From NCBI RefSeq assembly GCF_003999255.1, contig NZ_CP034791.1, positions 2,458,501-2,522,500 on the forward strand: a DNA stretch of 64,000 nt, read 5' to 3'. The notes under the pieces were generated by a model. It did not search any database, had not been told where the DNA came from, and saw nothing but the letters and a program-made list of their open reading frames with translations. The position numbers and the translations under genes were made by a program. Of the stretch, positions 34,121 to 43,895 are shown piece after piece (positions within the stretch are counted from its first letter, which is position 1; every line of letters starts with the position of its first letter). Origin of the DNA: Caldicellulosiruptor changbaiensis. Its GTDB lineage: Bacteria > Bacillota > Thermoanaerobacteria > Caldicellulosiruptorales > Caldicellulosiruptoraceae.

Positions 34121-35719
34121 ATGAGAAGGGTTAAATTAGGTAACCGTATTTCTCTGTTGGCAATCGCAATTGTTTTTGTATTCAGTTCTATATTTCCTTC
34201 ATTTGTTTCGTCCCCATCGGTTGCATATGCAAAATCAACTACAACACTTACTTACTTTGTAAGACTTGACCCGAAAGTAGCTACATCATACAACAGTTAT
34301 TCTCAAATTGCAGCTTATCAATTGTTGCAGAAAAAATTAGGAGTAAAACTTGTATTCAAACATCCACCTGTTGGCGGCGAAACAGACCAGTTTAACCTAA
34401 TGGTTGCATCAAGGCAGCTTACAGATATAATTGAGTGGAACTGGATTGACAACTACCCAGGTGGTCCTGTTAAAGCAATGCTTGACAAAATTATCATTAG
34501 ACTTAACGACTACATTCCAAAATATGCTCCAAATCTCAACAAGTATCTGCAGCAACATCCAGACATTAAAAAATTAATAGTAACAGATGATGGCGACATT
34601 TACGGATTCCCGGCATTAAGAGGTACAAATCCAAAGATTGCATGTGTATACTATGGCCCTCAAATAAGAGCTGACTGGCTTAAAAAATTAGGATTAAAAG
34701 AACCAGAAACTGTTGATGATTGGTATAAGGTCCTTAAAGCTTTTGTTACAAAAGACCCTAATGGCAATGGTAAAAAGGATGAAAGAGGCTTTTCAATTTT
34801 GAGAAATGCTTCAAATCCAAGATATGCATTTGACTATTCATCATTCTTAGTTGGCGCATGGGGAATTAAAACAGACTTCTTCCAAGTAAATGGCAGGGTC
34901 AAATTCGGTCCATTAGAACCCCAGTTTAAAGAATTTGTTGCAACATTGCAAAAGTGGTGGAAAGAAGGTCTCATTGACCCAGATATTCTAACAATGAATC
35001 AAAAAGTTATTAAAGCAAATGTTCAAAACGATATAATTGGTTCATGGATAGGATTGCTCAGTGGTGACATGGGGTTCTTCCTAAATCTCAAAAAAGATGT
35101 CATTGCTACAAAGTTCCCTGTGCTCAAAAAAGGAGATTATCCATTGCTTGGCCAGGCAGAGTCCTTATTCTCAAGAACAAGTGCTGCAATCACAACAGCT
35201 TGTAAAGACATCCCAACTGCTATGAAAGTTCTCGATTGGGGTTACAGCAAAGAAGGATTCGCTGCATTTAACTATGGTGTTGAAGGGAAGTCATATGTTG
35301 TAAAAAACGGAAAAGTATATTATACTGATGAAATATTAAAGAATCCCAAAGGCTTGTCTGCAGCTGAAGCTTTAGCAAAATATGCTCGTGCATCTATTAG
35401 CGGACCATTTGCTCAGGCTGATGAATATTATTATCAAATTCAAATGATGTATCCTCAACAAAAAGAAGCTGTTGAAAAATGGGGTCAGGTCAAAAATGAT
35501 AGAGTTTTACCACCACTTTCTTTCACTGATGATGAATCAAAGAGGCTTGCAAACATTATGAACACTGTAAATACCTATTATGACGAAATGTTTTTAAAGC
35601 TCATGACAGGAAAATCCACAAATGTTGATGCCTTTGTAAAAACTTTAAAGAGAATGAACATTGATCAAGCAATCAAGATATATCAAGCAGCTTATGAGAG
35701 ATACAAGAAGAGAAAATAA
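34121..35719 (+). CDS. ABC transporter extracellular solute-binding protein (LplA-like)
   Basis: This 532-residue protein has a classical signal peptide (basic start, hydrophobic ISLLAIAIVFVFSSIFPSFV, then VAYAKS as probable cleavage site). There is no lipobox Cys, which is unusual for a Gram-positive binding protein. The mature part carries the type 1 carbohydrate-binding motif WYKVLKAFVTKDPNGNGKKD, a Ca-binding-like DPNGNGKKDE loop common in LplA-type proteins. It delivers an oligosaccharide to the two permeases downstream. ATG at 34121 is favoured over the preceding TTG by GGAGG spacing. Confidence 0.85.
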   Translation: MRRVKLGNRISLLAIAIVFVFSSIFPSFVSSPSVAYAKSTTTLTYFVRLDPKVATSYNSYSQIAAYQLLQKKLGVKLVFKHPPVGGETDQFNLMVASRQLTDIIEWNWIDNYPGGPVKAMLDKIIIRLNDYIPKYAPNLNKYLQQHPDIKKLIVTDDGDIYGFPALRGTNPKIACVYYGPQIRADWLKKLGLKEPETVDDWYKVLKAFVTKDPNGNGKKDERGFSILRNASNPRYAFDYSSFLVGAWGIKTDFFQVNGRVKFGPLEPQFKEFVATLQKWWKEGLIDPDILTMNQKVIKANVQNDIIGSWIGLLSGDMGFFLNLKKDVIATKFPVLKKGDYPLLGQAESLFSRTSAAITTACKDIPTAMKVLDWGYSKEGFAAFNYGVEGKSYVVKNGKVYYTDEILKNPKGLSAAEALAKYARASISGPFAQADEYYYQIQMMYPQQKEAVEKWGQVKNDRVLPPLSFTDDESKRLANIMNTVNTYYDEMFLKLMTGKSTNVDAFVKTLKRMNIDQAIKIYQAAYERYKKRK

Positions 35720-35744
35720 TTTTTCACAAGATAATGAGTAATTT

Positions 35745-35802
35745 AAAAGAGCCTTGCAATAAGGCTAAATACAAATACGGTCTTTGTTGCAAGGCTCTTT
35801 TT
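35745..35802 (+). terminator. Stem-loop between the binding-protein and permease genes
   Basis: AAAAGAGCCTTGCAA pairs with TTGCAAGGCTCTTTT, a 14-15 bp stem with a 27-base loop and a T-rich 3' end. In sugar ABC operons such hairpins stabilise the binding-protein transcript and let only part of transcription reach the permeases. Confidence 0.7.
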
Positions 35803-35853
35803 CCCATCAAGTCAAAATACAAAATTTCTTCTCAAAAGGAGGATTTCTAAGTT

Positions 35854-36807
35854 ATGGAGAAAAGTCTATCAAAACCTTATACACCAAATAGATGGCAAGA
35901 GCTGAAAAAAGACCTGATTAGAAACAAAAATTTGTATTTAATGGTACTTCCTATTGTTGCTTATTATTTTATCTTTCACTACATACCAATGTACGGGCTT
36001 CAGATAGCCTTCAAAGACTTTACTCCTGCAAAAGGTATCTGGGGAAGCCAGTGGGTAGGACTTGAGAAGTTCAGAGAATTTTTTGTTTACGATAGCTACT
36101 ATGTCTGGAGAATCATAAGAAACACAATCTTAATCAACGTATACGACTTGATATTCGGTTTCCCTGCCCCAATAATATTTGCCTTACTACTTAATGAAAT
36201 CAAAAATAGCATCTACAAAAGGACATTACAAACTGTCAGCTACATGCCTCACTTTATCTCAACTGTTGTTATTGTGGGTATGATCATGGACTTTTTTTCA
36301 AGAGACGGTCTTATAAACCAGATTCTAAAATCTATTGGACTTGTTAGCGAGCCAATCTCATTTATGACAGAGCCAGGCTGGTTCAGACCTCTTTATGTTG
36401 GTTCAGGGATATGGCAAAACCTTGGCTGGGGGTCAATTGTTTACTTAGCGGCAATCTCTAACATAGATCCACAGCTATACGAAGCAGCTTTGATAGATGG
36501 TGCTGGAAGGTTTAAACAGGCTCTTTACGTCACAATACCTGGAATCTTACCCACAATAGTTATTATGTTCCTTCTCAGGGTTGGTCATATGATGAACGTT
36601 GGGTTTGAAAAGGTGTACTTGATGTACAACCCACTCACTTATGAAACAGCAGATGTCATTTCAACATATGTTTACAGAAAAGGTCTTTTAGAGATGGACT
36701 ATAGCTATGGTGCAGCTGTTGGTCTTTTTAACTCTGTTATAAACTTTTTGCTTGTAGTATTTTCGAACAAGATAGCAAAGAAGCTGACAGAAACATCACT
36801 GTGGTAG
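35854..36807 (+). CDS. Sugar ABC transporter permease, LplB type
   Basis: This 317-residue membrane protein has six predicted helices. The EAA motif reads EAALIDGAGRFKQALYVTIP near residue 210, the contact with the ATPase. The N-terminus (KNLYLMVLPIVAYYFIFHYI) matches LplB. GGAGG precedes the ATG. It pairs with the next gene. No ATPase gene is present here, as is usual for this class, which shares an MsmK-type ATPase encoded elsewhere. Confidence 0.9.
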   Translation: MEKSLSKPYTPNRWQELKKDLIRNKNLYLMVLPIVAYYFIFHYIPMYGLQIAFKDFTPAKGIWGSQWVGLEKFREFFVYDSYYVWRIIRNTILINVYDLIFGFPAPIIFALLLNEIKNSIYKRTLQTVSYMPHFISTVVIVGMIMDFFSRDGLINQILKSIGLVSEPISFMTEPGWFRPLYVGSGIWQNLGWGSIVYLAAISNIDPQLYEAALIDGAGRFKQALYVTIPGILPTIVIMFLLRVGHMMNVGFEKVYLMYNPLTYETADVISTYVYRKGLLEMDYSYGAAVGLFNSVINFLLVVFSNKIAKKLTETSLW

Positions 36808-36831
36808 ATTGAAAAGAGGTGAGTATGCAAG

Positions 36832-37716
36832 ATGAAGATTAGAAAGAGCGCAGGTGAGATAATATTTGATGTATTTAACTATATATTCTTAGGGCTTTTG
36901 TGTTTTACAATGCTATATCCCATGCTGTATGTTGTATTTGCTTCGTTTAGCAATCCTATCAAGCTTATGGCGTACAGAGGTCCACTTTTAAGACCTTTAG
37001 ATTTTTCAACAGAAGCATATAAGCTGCTTTTAAGCTACCCAATGATTTGGATAGGGTATAGAAACACACTTATATACGTTGTGCTTGGAACAGCGATAAA
37101 TATCTTGCTTACAACAATGGGCGGGTATGTGCTTTCAAGGAAGAATTTGAAACTCAAAAACCCAATAATGTTTTTCATAGCATTCACAATGTATTTTAGC
37201 GGTGGAATGATACCCACATATTTGCTTGTGCAATCCCTTGGTATGATAGATACAATGTGGGCGATGATAATACCTGGCGCAATTTCGACAACAAACCTTA
37301 TCATAATGAGGACGGGTTTTCATGCTGTGCCAGACAGTTTAGAGGAGTCAGCGAGAATAGACGGAGCGGGGGACTGGACAATACTGTTCAGGATAATGAT
37401 ACCTTTGGCGATGCCGATGATAGCGGTAATGATTTTGTTTTATGCTGTTGGACACTGGAATGCATTTTTCAATGCGATAATTTATCTTCGAAGTAGGGAA
37501 CTGTATCCACTTCAGCTTGTTTTAAGGGAGATACTGATTATGAACAGCACAGAAAACATGACAACAGGGATATCGGATGCGTCGGATAGGTTTGCGATAA
37601 CAGAGCTTATAAAGTATGCGGCGATAGTTGTTGCCACAGTGCCGATACTTTGTATATATCCATTTTTGCAAAAGTATTTCGTCAAAGGTGTTATGATTGG
37701 GGCTATTAAAGAGTAA
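36832..37716 (+). CDS. Sugar ABC transporter permease, LplC/YtcP type
   Basis: This 294-residue membrane protein has an EAA-type motif ESARIDGAGDWTILFRIMIP near residue 180. The C-terminus KYFVKGVMIGAIKE is the typical ending of this family. AGAGGTGAG lies before the ATG, 24 bases after the first permease. Together they form the membrane channel for the oligosaccharide bound by the upstream protein. The base composition of its central part is less AT-rich (GCGG-rich codons) than its neighbours. Confidence 0.9.
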   Translation: MKIRKSAGEIIFDVFNYIFLGLLCFTMLYPMLYVVFASFSNPIKLMAYRGPLLRPLDFSTEAYKLLLSYPMIWIGYRNTLIYVVLGTAINILLTTMGGYVLSRKNLKLKNPIMFFIAFTMYFSGGMIPTYLLVQSLGMIDTMWAMIIPGAISTTNLIIMRTGFHAVPDSLEESARIDGAGDWTILFRIMIPLAMPMIAVMILFYAVGHWNAFFNAIIYLRSRELYPLQLVLREILIMNSTENMTTGISDASDRFAITELIKYAAIVVATVPILCIYPFLQKYFVKGVMIGAIKE

Positions 37717-37723
37717 AGTTTTG

Positions 37724-37732
37724 TGATATAAT
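37724..37732 (+). promoter_or_regulatory. Extended -10 promoter of the sugar isomerase gene
   Basis: TGATATAAT fits TGnTATAAT and lies 46 bases before the next start codon, so this gene can be expressed separately from the permeases. Confidence 0.45.
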
Positions 37733-37778
37733 TAGGTAAATTTTATTACAAACAAAAGAAAAGTGGTGTTAAATTCAA

Positions 37779-38546
37779 ATGAAGCAAGAACAAATAGCAG
37801 CTCAGCTTTTCACGCTGCGCGAGTTTTTAAAAACTGAAGAAGATATATACAATACTTTAAAAAAGGTTAGCGAAATTGGTTTTAGAGCTGTACAAATCTC
37901 AGGTATGGCTAAGATTGACACCTATAAGCTAAAAAACATGTTAAATGAATTTTCCTTAACAGTTTGTGCAACACATACCCCTTTTGAAAGGCTGAAAAAC
38001 GAAATTGAATCTGTAATCGAAGAGCATAAGATATTAGGCTGCTATCATATTGCAATCCCATCTGCTCCAAACGAATTTAGAAGTTTTGAAGGAGCACTTG
38101 AATTTGCAAAAGAGTGCAATGAAATTGGAAAAAAGTTAAAAGAAGAAAATATATCGCTTTCTTATCACAACCATAGTTTTGAGTTTAAAAGATATAATAG
38201 TAAAACATGGCTTGAGATTTTGATTGAAAATTCAGACCCACAGCTTTTAATGTTTGAAATTGACACTTACTGGGTTCAATTTGCTGGAGCAAGTCCTGAA
38301 AAGTGGATACGAAAACTAAAAGGTCGAATTCCACTTGTTCATTTAAAAGACATGGGAATGCTTGAAGATTTTAAGCAAGGCATGTTTGAGGTGGGTTTTG
38401 GAAATTTAGACTGGGATGGAATAATAGAAGCCTGTATTGATGCAGGTGTTCAGTGGTATATAATTGAGCAGGATATCTGTCAAAGAAGTCCTTTTGAAAG
38501 TTTGAGACTCAGCTTAGACTTTTTAACGAAAAATTATGTAAAGTAA
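37779..38546 (+). CDS. Sugar phosphate isomerase/epimerase (AP2Ec TIM barrel)
   Basis: This 255-residue protein of the xylose-isomerase-like TIM-barrel family has SYHNHSFEFKR near residue 127, EIDTYWVQFAG near 163, PLVHLKDMG near 188 and a closing WYIIEQD near 227; the His, Glu and Asp residues are metal ligands. It is cytoplasmic. It follows the permeases and probably acts on the imported sugar or an inosose-like derivative. A second, different member lies at 39736-40551. Confidence 0.75.
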   Translation: MKQEQIAAQLFTLREFLKTEEDIYNTLKKVSEIGFRAVQISGMAKIDTYKLKNMLNEFSLTVCATHTPFERLKNEIESVIEEHKILGCYHIAIPSAPNEFRSFEGALEFAKECNEIGKKLKEENISLSYHNHSFEFKRYNSKTWLEILIENSDPQLLMFEIDTYWVQFAGASPEKWIRKLKGRIPLVHLKDMGMLEDFKQGMFEVGFGNLDWDGIIEACIDAGVQWYIIEQDICQRSPFESLRLSLDFLTKNYVK

Positions 38547-38582
38547 AAAAGCCTTTCAAACATAGATAAGATAAGAACAATC

Positions 38583-38624
38583 AAGGGGCTTTTAGCACAA
38601 ATTCTGTGCAAGCCCCCTATTTTC
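38583..38624. terminator. Terminator between convergent isomerase and dehydrogenase genes
   Basis: AAGGGGCTT pairs with AAGCCCC, with an inner CACA/TGTG pair, followed by TATTTT. Confidence 0.65.
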
Positions 38625-38629
38625 CCTAT

Positions 38630-39730
38630 TTAGAATCCTTTACCTTTTATCTTTTCAATCTCCTTTAAGACCTCATCGTCACTTTCAAGAGGGAGCTTTA
38701 CAGGTTTCCCTGTCAGGCTTGAGAGGTAAATGGCAAGTATTATTTCAACAGGATGTCTTCCTTCCTCAGCAGGGATAAGTGGTTTTGTCCCGGTTTTTAT
38801 AGCATTTATTACATCTCTGTACTGTCTTACATGTCCTTCTTCTTTGATGGCAGCAGAAGATGCACCAACAGGACCTCTGTCCTCTTTTTTGTAACTCTCC
38901 AAATACTCCTTCTCAGACCCATCTTTGAAGTAAAGACTTTCAAGCTGGGTGTTAATAGCAATTGCAGAACCATGTTCACCAAAAATCTCAAGCCTTGTTT
39001 CAAAACCTGGATATGCACTTGTTGTTCCAACTATTTCGCCAATTGCACCATTTTCAAACTTGACCACTGCAACAGCTCCATCTTCAACCTCTATTCGCCT
39101 ATGTGCCCTTGTTGTGCAGTATGCAAAAACCTCCACAACCTTTCCAACAATCCACTGAATCATATCTATGTAGTGTATAGACTGGTTCATGAGCGCACCG
39201 CCACCATCCAAGTTCCATGTCCCTCGCCAGCTACCGCTGTCATAATATTCCTGAGACCTGTACCATTTAGTATAGCTTGTTGCTAAAACAATGTTTCCAA
39301 ACTTTCCTTCGTTCATTAGCCTTTTTAAAAGTTGCATACAATCACTGTATCTGTGCTGTGAAATTATAGAAATCACCACATTGTTCCTGTTTTGAGCTTC
39401 TATTATTCTGTCAGCTTTAGACAATGTTATATCCATTGGCTTTTCAATAATCACATGTTTTTTTGCGTCTGCTGCCAAGACTGCCATGTCAGCATGCATA
39501 CCAGAGGGTGTGCAGACAGAGATAACATCAATCTCAGGATCAAGAAGCATCTTTTCATAGTCAGTATATATCTTTTTTACACCAAAATCTTGAGCAAGTT
39601 TTCTGGCTCTGTCTTCTATGACGTCGCACACAGCAACAAGCTCTGCATCGCTTGAAAGAGCTGAGATAGCAGTCGCATGCGTCTTTGATATAACCCCACA
39701 ACCAACAATGCCAAACTTAAGCTTTGACAT
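38630..39730 (-). CDS. Gfo/Idh/MocA-family NAD(P)-dependent sugar dehydrogenase
   Basis: This 366-residue protein has an N-terminal Rossmann fold with GIVGCGVISKTHATAI at residues 7-22 and the signature EKPMDITLSKAD near 95. The C-terminal domain has DGGGALMNQSIHYIDMIQWI near 175, which supplies the catalytic Asp/His. It is cytoplasmic, and the family oxidises sugars or cyclitols at a ring carbon. It is 5 bases after the isomerase/epimerase gene on the same strand, so the two are an operon acting in one pathway. The substrate is unknown. Confidence 0.85.
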   Translation of the reverse strand: MSKLKFGIVGCGVISKTHATAISALSSDAELVAVCDVIEDRARKLAQDFGVKKIYTDYEKMLLDPEIDVISVCTPSGMHADMAVLAADAKKHVIIEKPMDITLSKADRIIEAQNRNNVVISIISQHRYSDCMQLLKRLMNEGKFGNIVLATSYTKWYRSQEYYDSGSWRGTWNLDGGGALMNQSIHYIDMIQWIVGKVVEVFAYCTTRAHRRIEVEDGAVAVVKFENGAIGEIVGTTSAYPGFETRLEIFGEHGSAIAINTQLESLYFKDGSEKEYLESYKKEDRGPVGASSAAIKEEGHVRQYRDVINAIKTGTKPLIPAEEGRHPVEIILAIYLSSLTGKPVKLPLESDDEVLKEIEKIKGKGF

Positions 39731-39735
39731 TTTTT

Positions 39736-40551
39736 TTAAATCTCTCCTTCCTCATCTATAATCTTTTTAATTGCTCTATAAGCCCTTGCAAAGTTTTCAG
39801 GTCCACCACCAGGAAGGTTATTGTTAAGATGAGGCTCTATCGACAAAAAGCCGCAAAAACCTCTCCTCTTTAGTGCTGCTATCACATCTTTTACCCTTCC
39901 ATCACCCTCACCTGCAACGGTGACGCTCCCGTCTGAAAATTTTGCATCTTTTATGTGCACGTACTCAATATAATCTTTTAAAAGCTCAAATGCGTGTGGA
40001 TAGACCTCTACTTTGCACTGGACAAAATTTGCCGGGTCAAATGTTGCTCTCAAATTGGGTGAGTTGATTGTGGAGAGGATTTTAAAACACCTTTCGGCAT
40101 TGCTTCCATATATCTCCTTTTCGTTCTCGTGAAGAAGAACAAGATTTTCTCTCTTAGCAATCTCAGTAAACTTTGAAATCCTCTCTATGACGACATCTGT
40201 GTACTTTTCTTCTTCACCCTCTGGAACATAAAACGAAAAGATGCGTATGTACCTTGTCTCAAGGATGTGAGCAAGCTCAACGATGTGCTTGAAAAGCTCA
40301 AGATACTTTTCGAAGTCGCAGTTTACGTCAACCTTGCCGATTGGAGACCCTATTGCTGAAACCTTTATACCACTGTTTTTTAACTTTTTTAAAACCTCCT
40401 TTGCTTCATTTTCAGTATAGTCAGCAACGCTTTTACCATTTGCAGACCGAAACTCTAAGTATTCAATACCATGCTTTTTCAAAACCTCTATTTGCTCATC
40501 CAGATTGCTTGCTATCTCATCTCCAAATGCTGAGAATATAAATTTATACAT
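39736..40551 (-). CDS. Sugar phosphate isomerase/epimerase (TIM barrel)
   Basis: This 271-residue AP2Ec-family protein starts YKFIFSAFGDEIASNLDEQI and has VLLHENEKEIYG near residue 137, ATFDPANFVQC near 167, YVHIKDAKFSDG near 195 and GFLSIEPHL near 237. These are the metal-binding Glu, Asp and His positions of the family. It is first in the operon with the Gfo/Idh/MocA dehydrogenase, a pair common in cyclitol or 3-keto-sugar catabolism. Confidence 0.8.
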   Translation of the reverse strand: MYKFIFSAFGDEIASNLDEQIEVLKKHGIEYLEFRSANGKSVADYTENEAKEVLKKLKNSGIKVSAIGSPIGKVDVNCDFEKYLELFKHIVELAHILETRYIRIFSFYVPEGEEEKYTDVVIERISKFTEIAKRENLVLLHENEKEIYGSNAERCFKILSTINSPNLRATFDPANFVQCKVEVYPHAFELLKDYIEYVHIKDAKFSDGSVTVAGEGDGRVKDVIAALKRRGFCGFLSIEPHLNNNLPGGGPENFARAYRAIKKIIDEEGEI

Positions 40552-40708
40552 CTTCTACTGCGCCCCCTTGTTTAAATTCCATTTTGCACAAATCCCAACT
40601 AAAATGCCAAGATGAAAACGGTTAAAAAATTGGGATTAAGAAAAATTTTTTGCTTTTGTGTGTTTTTAAATATATTTTACACCTATTAGTTTCAATTTTC
40701 AACAAAGC

Positions 40709-40738
40709 AAAAAAATAAGCCAGCAAAATTTGCCGGCT
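40709..40738 (-). terminator. Terminator of the mbl-flhO-flhP-flgJ cluster
   Basis: AGCCGGCAAA pairs with TTTGCTGGCT on the minus strand, followed by TATTTTTTTG. Confidence 0.7.
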
Positions 40739-40742
40739 GTTT

Positions 40743-41093
40743 TTATTCTCCTTTGAATTTATATTCATTTTCAATCTTTTTTATCATCGAATCATACAAA
40801 AGCTTGGAAAGACCTATTCCACCTTGTTTTGAAGCCTTTTTTGAAACCTCGTCAACAAACATGTCGTTAAAAATATCATCTGCAATACTTTCTTGAAAAA
40901 GACCACCTTTGGGAATTGACTTTTGCATCTGCTTAAAAATGGCCGACAGCATGACAGCTTCAAATTCCTCACAAGCCTCTTTTAGCTTTTGTTTGTCTTT
41001 CTCAGAATACGCTTTTTCAAGCTTGTCTATTACAGAATTATCTATCCCCTCCTGATAACCTGCCTGAATCTTAATGCCCGGTATCTCGCTCAT
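40743..41093 (-). CDS. flgJ: FlgJ-like rod-binding protein
   Basis: The 116 residues consist mainly of the rod-binding domain: KLKEACEEFEAVMLSAIFKQ, then MQKSIPKGGLFQE and DDIFNDMFVDEVSKKASKQG. The muramidase domain found in proteobacterial FlgJ is missing, as is usual in Firmicutes. It caps rod assembly. It follows flhP by 24 bases and ends the cluster. Confidence 0.8.
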   Translation of the reverse strand: MSEIPGIKIQAGYQEGIDNSVIDKLEKAYSEKDKQKLKEACEEFEAVMLSAIFKQMQKSIPKGGLFQESIADDIFNDMFVDEVSKKASKQGGIGLSKLLYDSMIKKIENEYKFKGE

Positions 41094-41117
41094 CGGAAAT
41101 TACCTGCCTCTATTCTT

Positions 41118-41921
41118 TTATCTTTTCAGGTTGTTTGCCATAGAGAGCATATCATCCGCTGTTTGAATAGCTTTGGAATTAATCTCATATGCTCTTTGGG
41201 CAATAATAAGCTTTACCATTTCATCCACAACCTGTACATTCGACATCTCGAGAAATCCCTGAAGTATTCTGCTCTTTGGACCTTCTGTCTCCTCTTCAGA
41301 AACAGGATCACCAGATGCAGCAGAGACGTTATACAAGTTTTTGCCTTCTGCCAAAAGTCCTTGAGGATTTATAAACCTCACTATTTTGATTTTAAAACCT
41401 GAATCCTGAATTTGTCCTTCTGCATCCTTGTAAGTGATCCTTCCTGTTTCATCTATGGTGATACTTGAAATAGCAGTCTCTGGAAGAACAATCTCCGTAT
41501 CGCCCTCTGCTAAAACTGGATATCCATCTGAGGTCACAAGTTTTATCTGTCCTTCAACGTTAGAAACCTTAAAACTACCATCTCTTGTATATCTTGGCCC
41601 GTTAGGGGTTGATACTACAAAGAATCCTTCCCCCTGAATTGCCAAATCAAGTGGGTTTTCAGTCCTCTCCAAGTTACCTTCTGAAAAGCTCTTTGTGATA
41701 GCAGAGATTGTCACACCATGACCTATTTGGAGACTTACAGGCTTCCCATCACCTGCAACAACATCTGCTCGCGACAAAGTCTCATACAAAAGGTCTTTAA
41801 ACTCTGCTTTGTCTTTTTTGAAAGCTGTTGTGTTCACATTTGCAAGGTTGTTGGATATGATATCAACATTTGTCTGCTGCGCTTTCATACCCAGGGCAGC
41901 AGAATAAAGAGCTCTCATCAT
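41118..41921 (-). CDS. flhP: Flagellar basal-body rod/hook protein FlhP (FlgG family)
   Basis: This 267-residue protein has the N-terminal flg_bb_rod motif SAALGMKAQQTNVDIISNNL and ANVNTTAFKK, the central GEGFFVVSTPNGPRYTRDG and the C-terminal QGFLEMSNVQVVDEMVKLI followed by QRAYEINSKAIQTADDML. These heptad-rich ends assemble the rod. The order mbl-flhO-flhP is the same as in Bacillus subtilis, so the FlhP name rests on synteny; FlgG is the alternative. Confidence 0.85.
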   Translation of the reverse strand: MMRALYSAALGMKAQQTNVDIISNNLANVNTTAFKKDKAEFKDLLYETLSRADVVAGDGKPVSLQIGHGVTISAITKSFSEGNLERTENPLDLAIQGEGFFVVSTPNGPRYTRDGSFKVSNVEGQIKLVTSDGYPVLAEGDTEIVLPETAISSITIDETGRITYKDAEGQIQDSGFKIKIVRFINPQGLLAEGKNLYNVSAASGDPVSEEETEGPKSRILQGFLEMSNVQVVDEMVKLIIAQRAYEINSKAIQTADDMLSMANNLKR

Positions 41922-41976
41922 CTTATTTCCTTTCCTCCTTTTACCTCTCTAATTCTTCTTACAAGTTACATTTTGA

Positions 41977-42750
41977 CTACTTTCTCGCAATCTCATTCAC
42001 AGCCTTCTGCAAAGTCTCATCCTGTGCAATAAAAGCCTTTTGGTTAGCCTCATACGCTCTCAAAACATTTATCATATTGACCATCTCTTGGACAGAATTT
42101 ACATTTGACCCTTCCAAATATCCTTGTAAAACCCTTCCACTAAAAGCTATTTGCTGATTTTGTACATCTGCTTCAAAAAGGTTATTGCCGATTTTACGCA
42201 AAAGAGTTTTGTCTTGGAAATCGACAAGTCTCAAACGGTCAACAAATCTGCCGTCTTGATAGATGTTACCCTGCTCATCAATCCTGATTTGTCCCTGATT
42301 TTGCAGTACAATCCTTCCGTTTTGTCCAAGGACACGAAAACCTTCAAGTGTCACAAGCTCACCATTTGAATTTAGTGTAAATGCACCATTTCTTGTATAG
42401 TAAACCTGAACTTGACCTGTTTGAGGATCAACTTTTTCTACAGCAAAAAATCCACTTCCTCTTATCGCCAAGTTCAAAGGTTCGTCTGTCTTTATGTAAA
42501 GCCCCTGAGAAAAATCGCTAACAATCCTTGAAACGTCTGCTCCGAGTGACATATACCCAATTGCATTGTCAATACTATTTGAAGAGTCATCGTATATCCT
42601 ATAGGTCATCATCCTTCTAAAGCTTTCAACCTGGGCAATATCTCTTTTAAACCCAGTTGTACTCACATTTGCAATATTGTTAGCAGTCAAATCCATGAGT
42701 TTTTGGTTTAGAATCATCCCTGATGCAGATGTGTAAATTCCTCTAATCAT
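41977..42750 (-). CDS. flhO: Flagellar basal-body rod protein FlhO (FlgF/FlgG family)
   Basis: This 257-residue protein has MIRGIYTSASGMILNQKLMD and NNIANVSTTGFKRD at the start, RGSGFFAVEKVDPQTGQVQV in the middle and GYLEGSNVNSVQEMVNMINV at the end. It is the paralogue of the next gene. It lies 18 bases after mbl. Synteny with Bacillus identifies it as FlhO. Confidence 0.85.
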   Translation of the reverse strand: MIRGIYTSASGMILNQKLMDLTANNIANVSTTGFKRDIAQVESFRRMMTYRIYDDSSNSIDNAIGYMSLGADVSRIVSDFSQGLYIKTDEPLNLAIRGSGFFAVEKVDPQTGQVQVYYTRNGAFTLNSNGELVTLEGFRVLGQNGRIVLQNQGQIRIDEQGNIYQDGRFVDRLRLVDFQDKTLLRKIGNNLFEADVQNQQIAFSGRVLQGYLEGSNVNSVQEMVNMINVLRAYEANQKAFIAQDETLQKAVNEIARK

Positions 42751-42768
42751 CTTACAAAATCCCCTTTT

Positions 42769-43788
42769 TTACCTTACTCTTGGGTCCTTTATCAGGCTTG
42801 ACTCCAATTGAACAAGTGCTTCTAACGCCTTTCCTGTACCCAGCGCAACACATGAAATTGGGTCATCTGCAATTCTGGTTGGAATACCTGTCTTTTCAGA
42901 AATCAGCTTGTCCAAACCCCATAAAAGACTTCCCCCACCTGTCATAACAATCCCTGTCGATGTAATATCAGCTGCAAGCTCAGGTGGCGTGTTCTCAAGT
43001 ACTCTGTGAACAGCTTCAATTATAGCCGACACTGGTTCTTCTAAGGCCTGCAACATCTCGTCTGATGTGACAGTAATTGTCTTTGGAAGACCAGTAAGTA
43101 AGCTTCTACCGCGGACCTCCATAGATTCTACCTTTGGCTTTTTATACGCACATCCTATGTTTATCTTGAGTTCTTCTGCTGTCCTTTCGCCAATTGCAAC
43201 ACTATGTTTCTTTCTTATATATCGGATAATTGCCTCGTCAAATTTATCCCCTGCAACTTTAATTGACTCACTCACAACAGCTCCGCCAAGGGAAATTACT
43301 GCAATGTCTGTTGTACCCCCACCAATGTCTATTACCATACATCCCATCGGCCTTGAAATATCAAGACCTGCACCAATTGCTGCTGCAATTGGCTCTTCAA
43401 TCAAGAATGTCTGCTTTGCTCCTGCTTCATATGTAGCATCCAAAACAGCCCTTTTTTCAACCTCTGTTACCCCTGATGGGACACATACAACAACCCTCGG
43501 CTTGAAAAACACACGCCTGCCAAGCACTTTCCCAAGAAAATACTTTAACATTGCTTCTGTCACTTCATAGTCTGATATAACACCATCTCTGAGTGGCCTT
43601 ACCGCCACAATGTTTCCAGGAGTTCTTCCTATCATTCGCCTTGCTTCTTCCCCAACTGCTAAAATCTGTTTTCTTGTCTGCTCTATTGCAACAACAGACG
43701 GTTCTCTCAAAACTATACCCTTGCCTTTGACATACACTAAAACTGTTGCTGTTCCCAAATCGATTCCTATATCTGTTCCAAATGCCAT
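42769..43788 (-). CDS. mbl: MreB-family actin-like cell-shape protein Mbl
   Basis: The 339 residues show the actin-fold ATP-binding motifs [19 protein letters not shown] (phosphate 1), [18 protein letters not shown] (phosphate 2) and [17 protein letters not shown] (adenosine), plus [15 protein letters not shown]. It directs lateral cell-wall synthesis at the inner face of the membrane. It begins the flagellar rod gene cluster; this neighbourhood, together with the sequence, favours Mbl over MreB. Confidence 0.9.
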   Translation of the reverse strand: MAFGTDIGIDLGTATVLVYVKGKGIVLREPSVVAIEQTRKQILAVGEEARRMIGRTPGNIVAVRPLRDGVISDYEVTEAMLKYFLGKVLGRRVFFKPRVVVCVPSGVTEVEKRAVLDATYEAGAKQTFLIEEPIAAAIGAGLDISRPMGCMVIDIGGGTTDIAVISLGGAVVSESIKVAGDKFDEAIIRYIRKKHSVAIGERTAEELKINIGCAYKKPKVESMEVRGRSLLTGLPKTITVTSDEMLQALEEPVSAIIEAVHRVLENTPPELAADITSTGIVMTGGGSLLWGLDKLISEKTGIPTRIADDPISCVALGTGKALEALVQLESSLIKDPRVR

Positions 43789-43895
43789 ATTGAGACCTAT
43801 CCTTTCCTCTCTTTATTTTTGTTATATTACCTTAACAATATTTTAATTTTTAATTTAGATATTTTCAATCAATTTTATTAACAAATTTTAAAATC

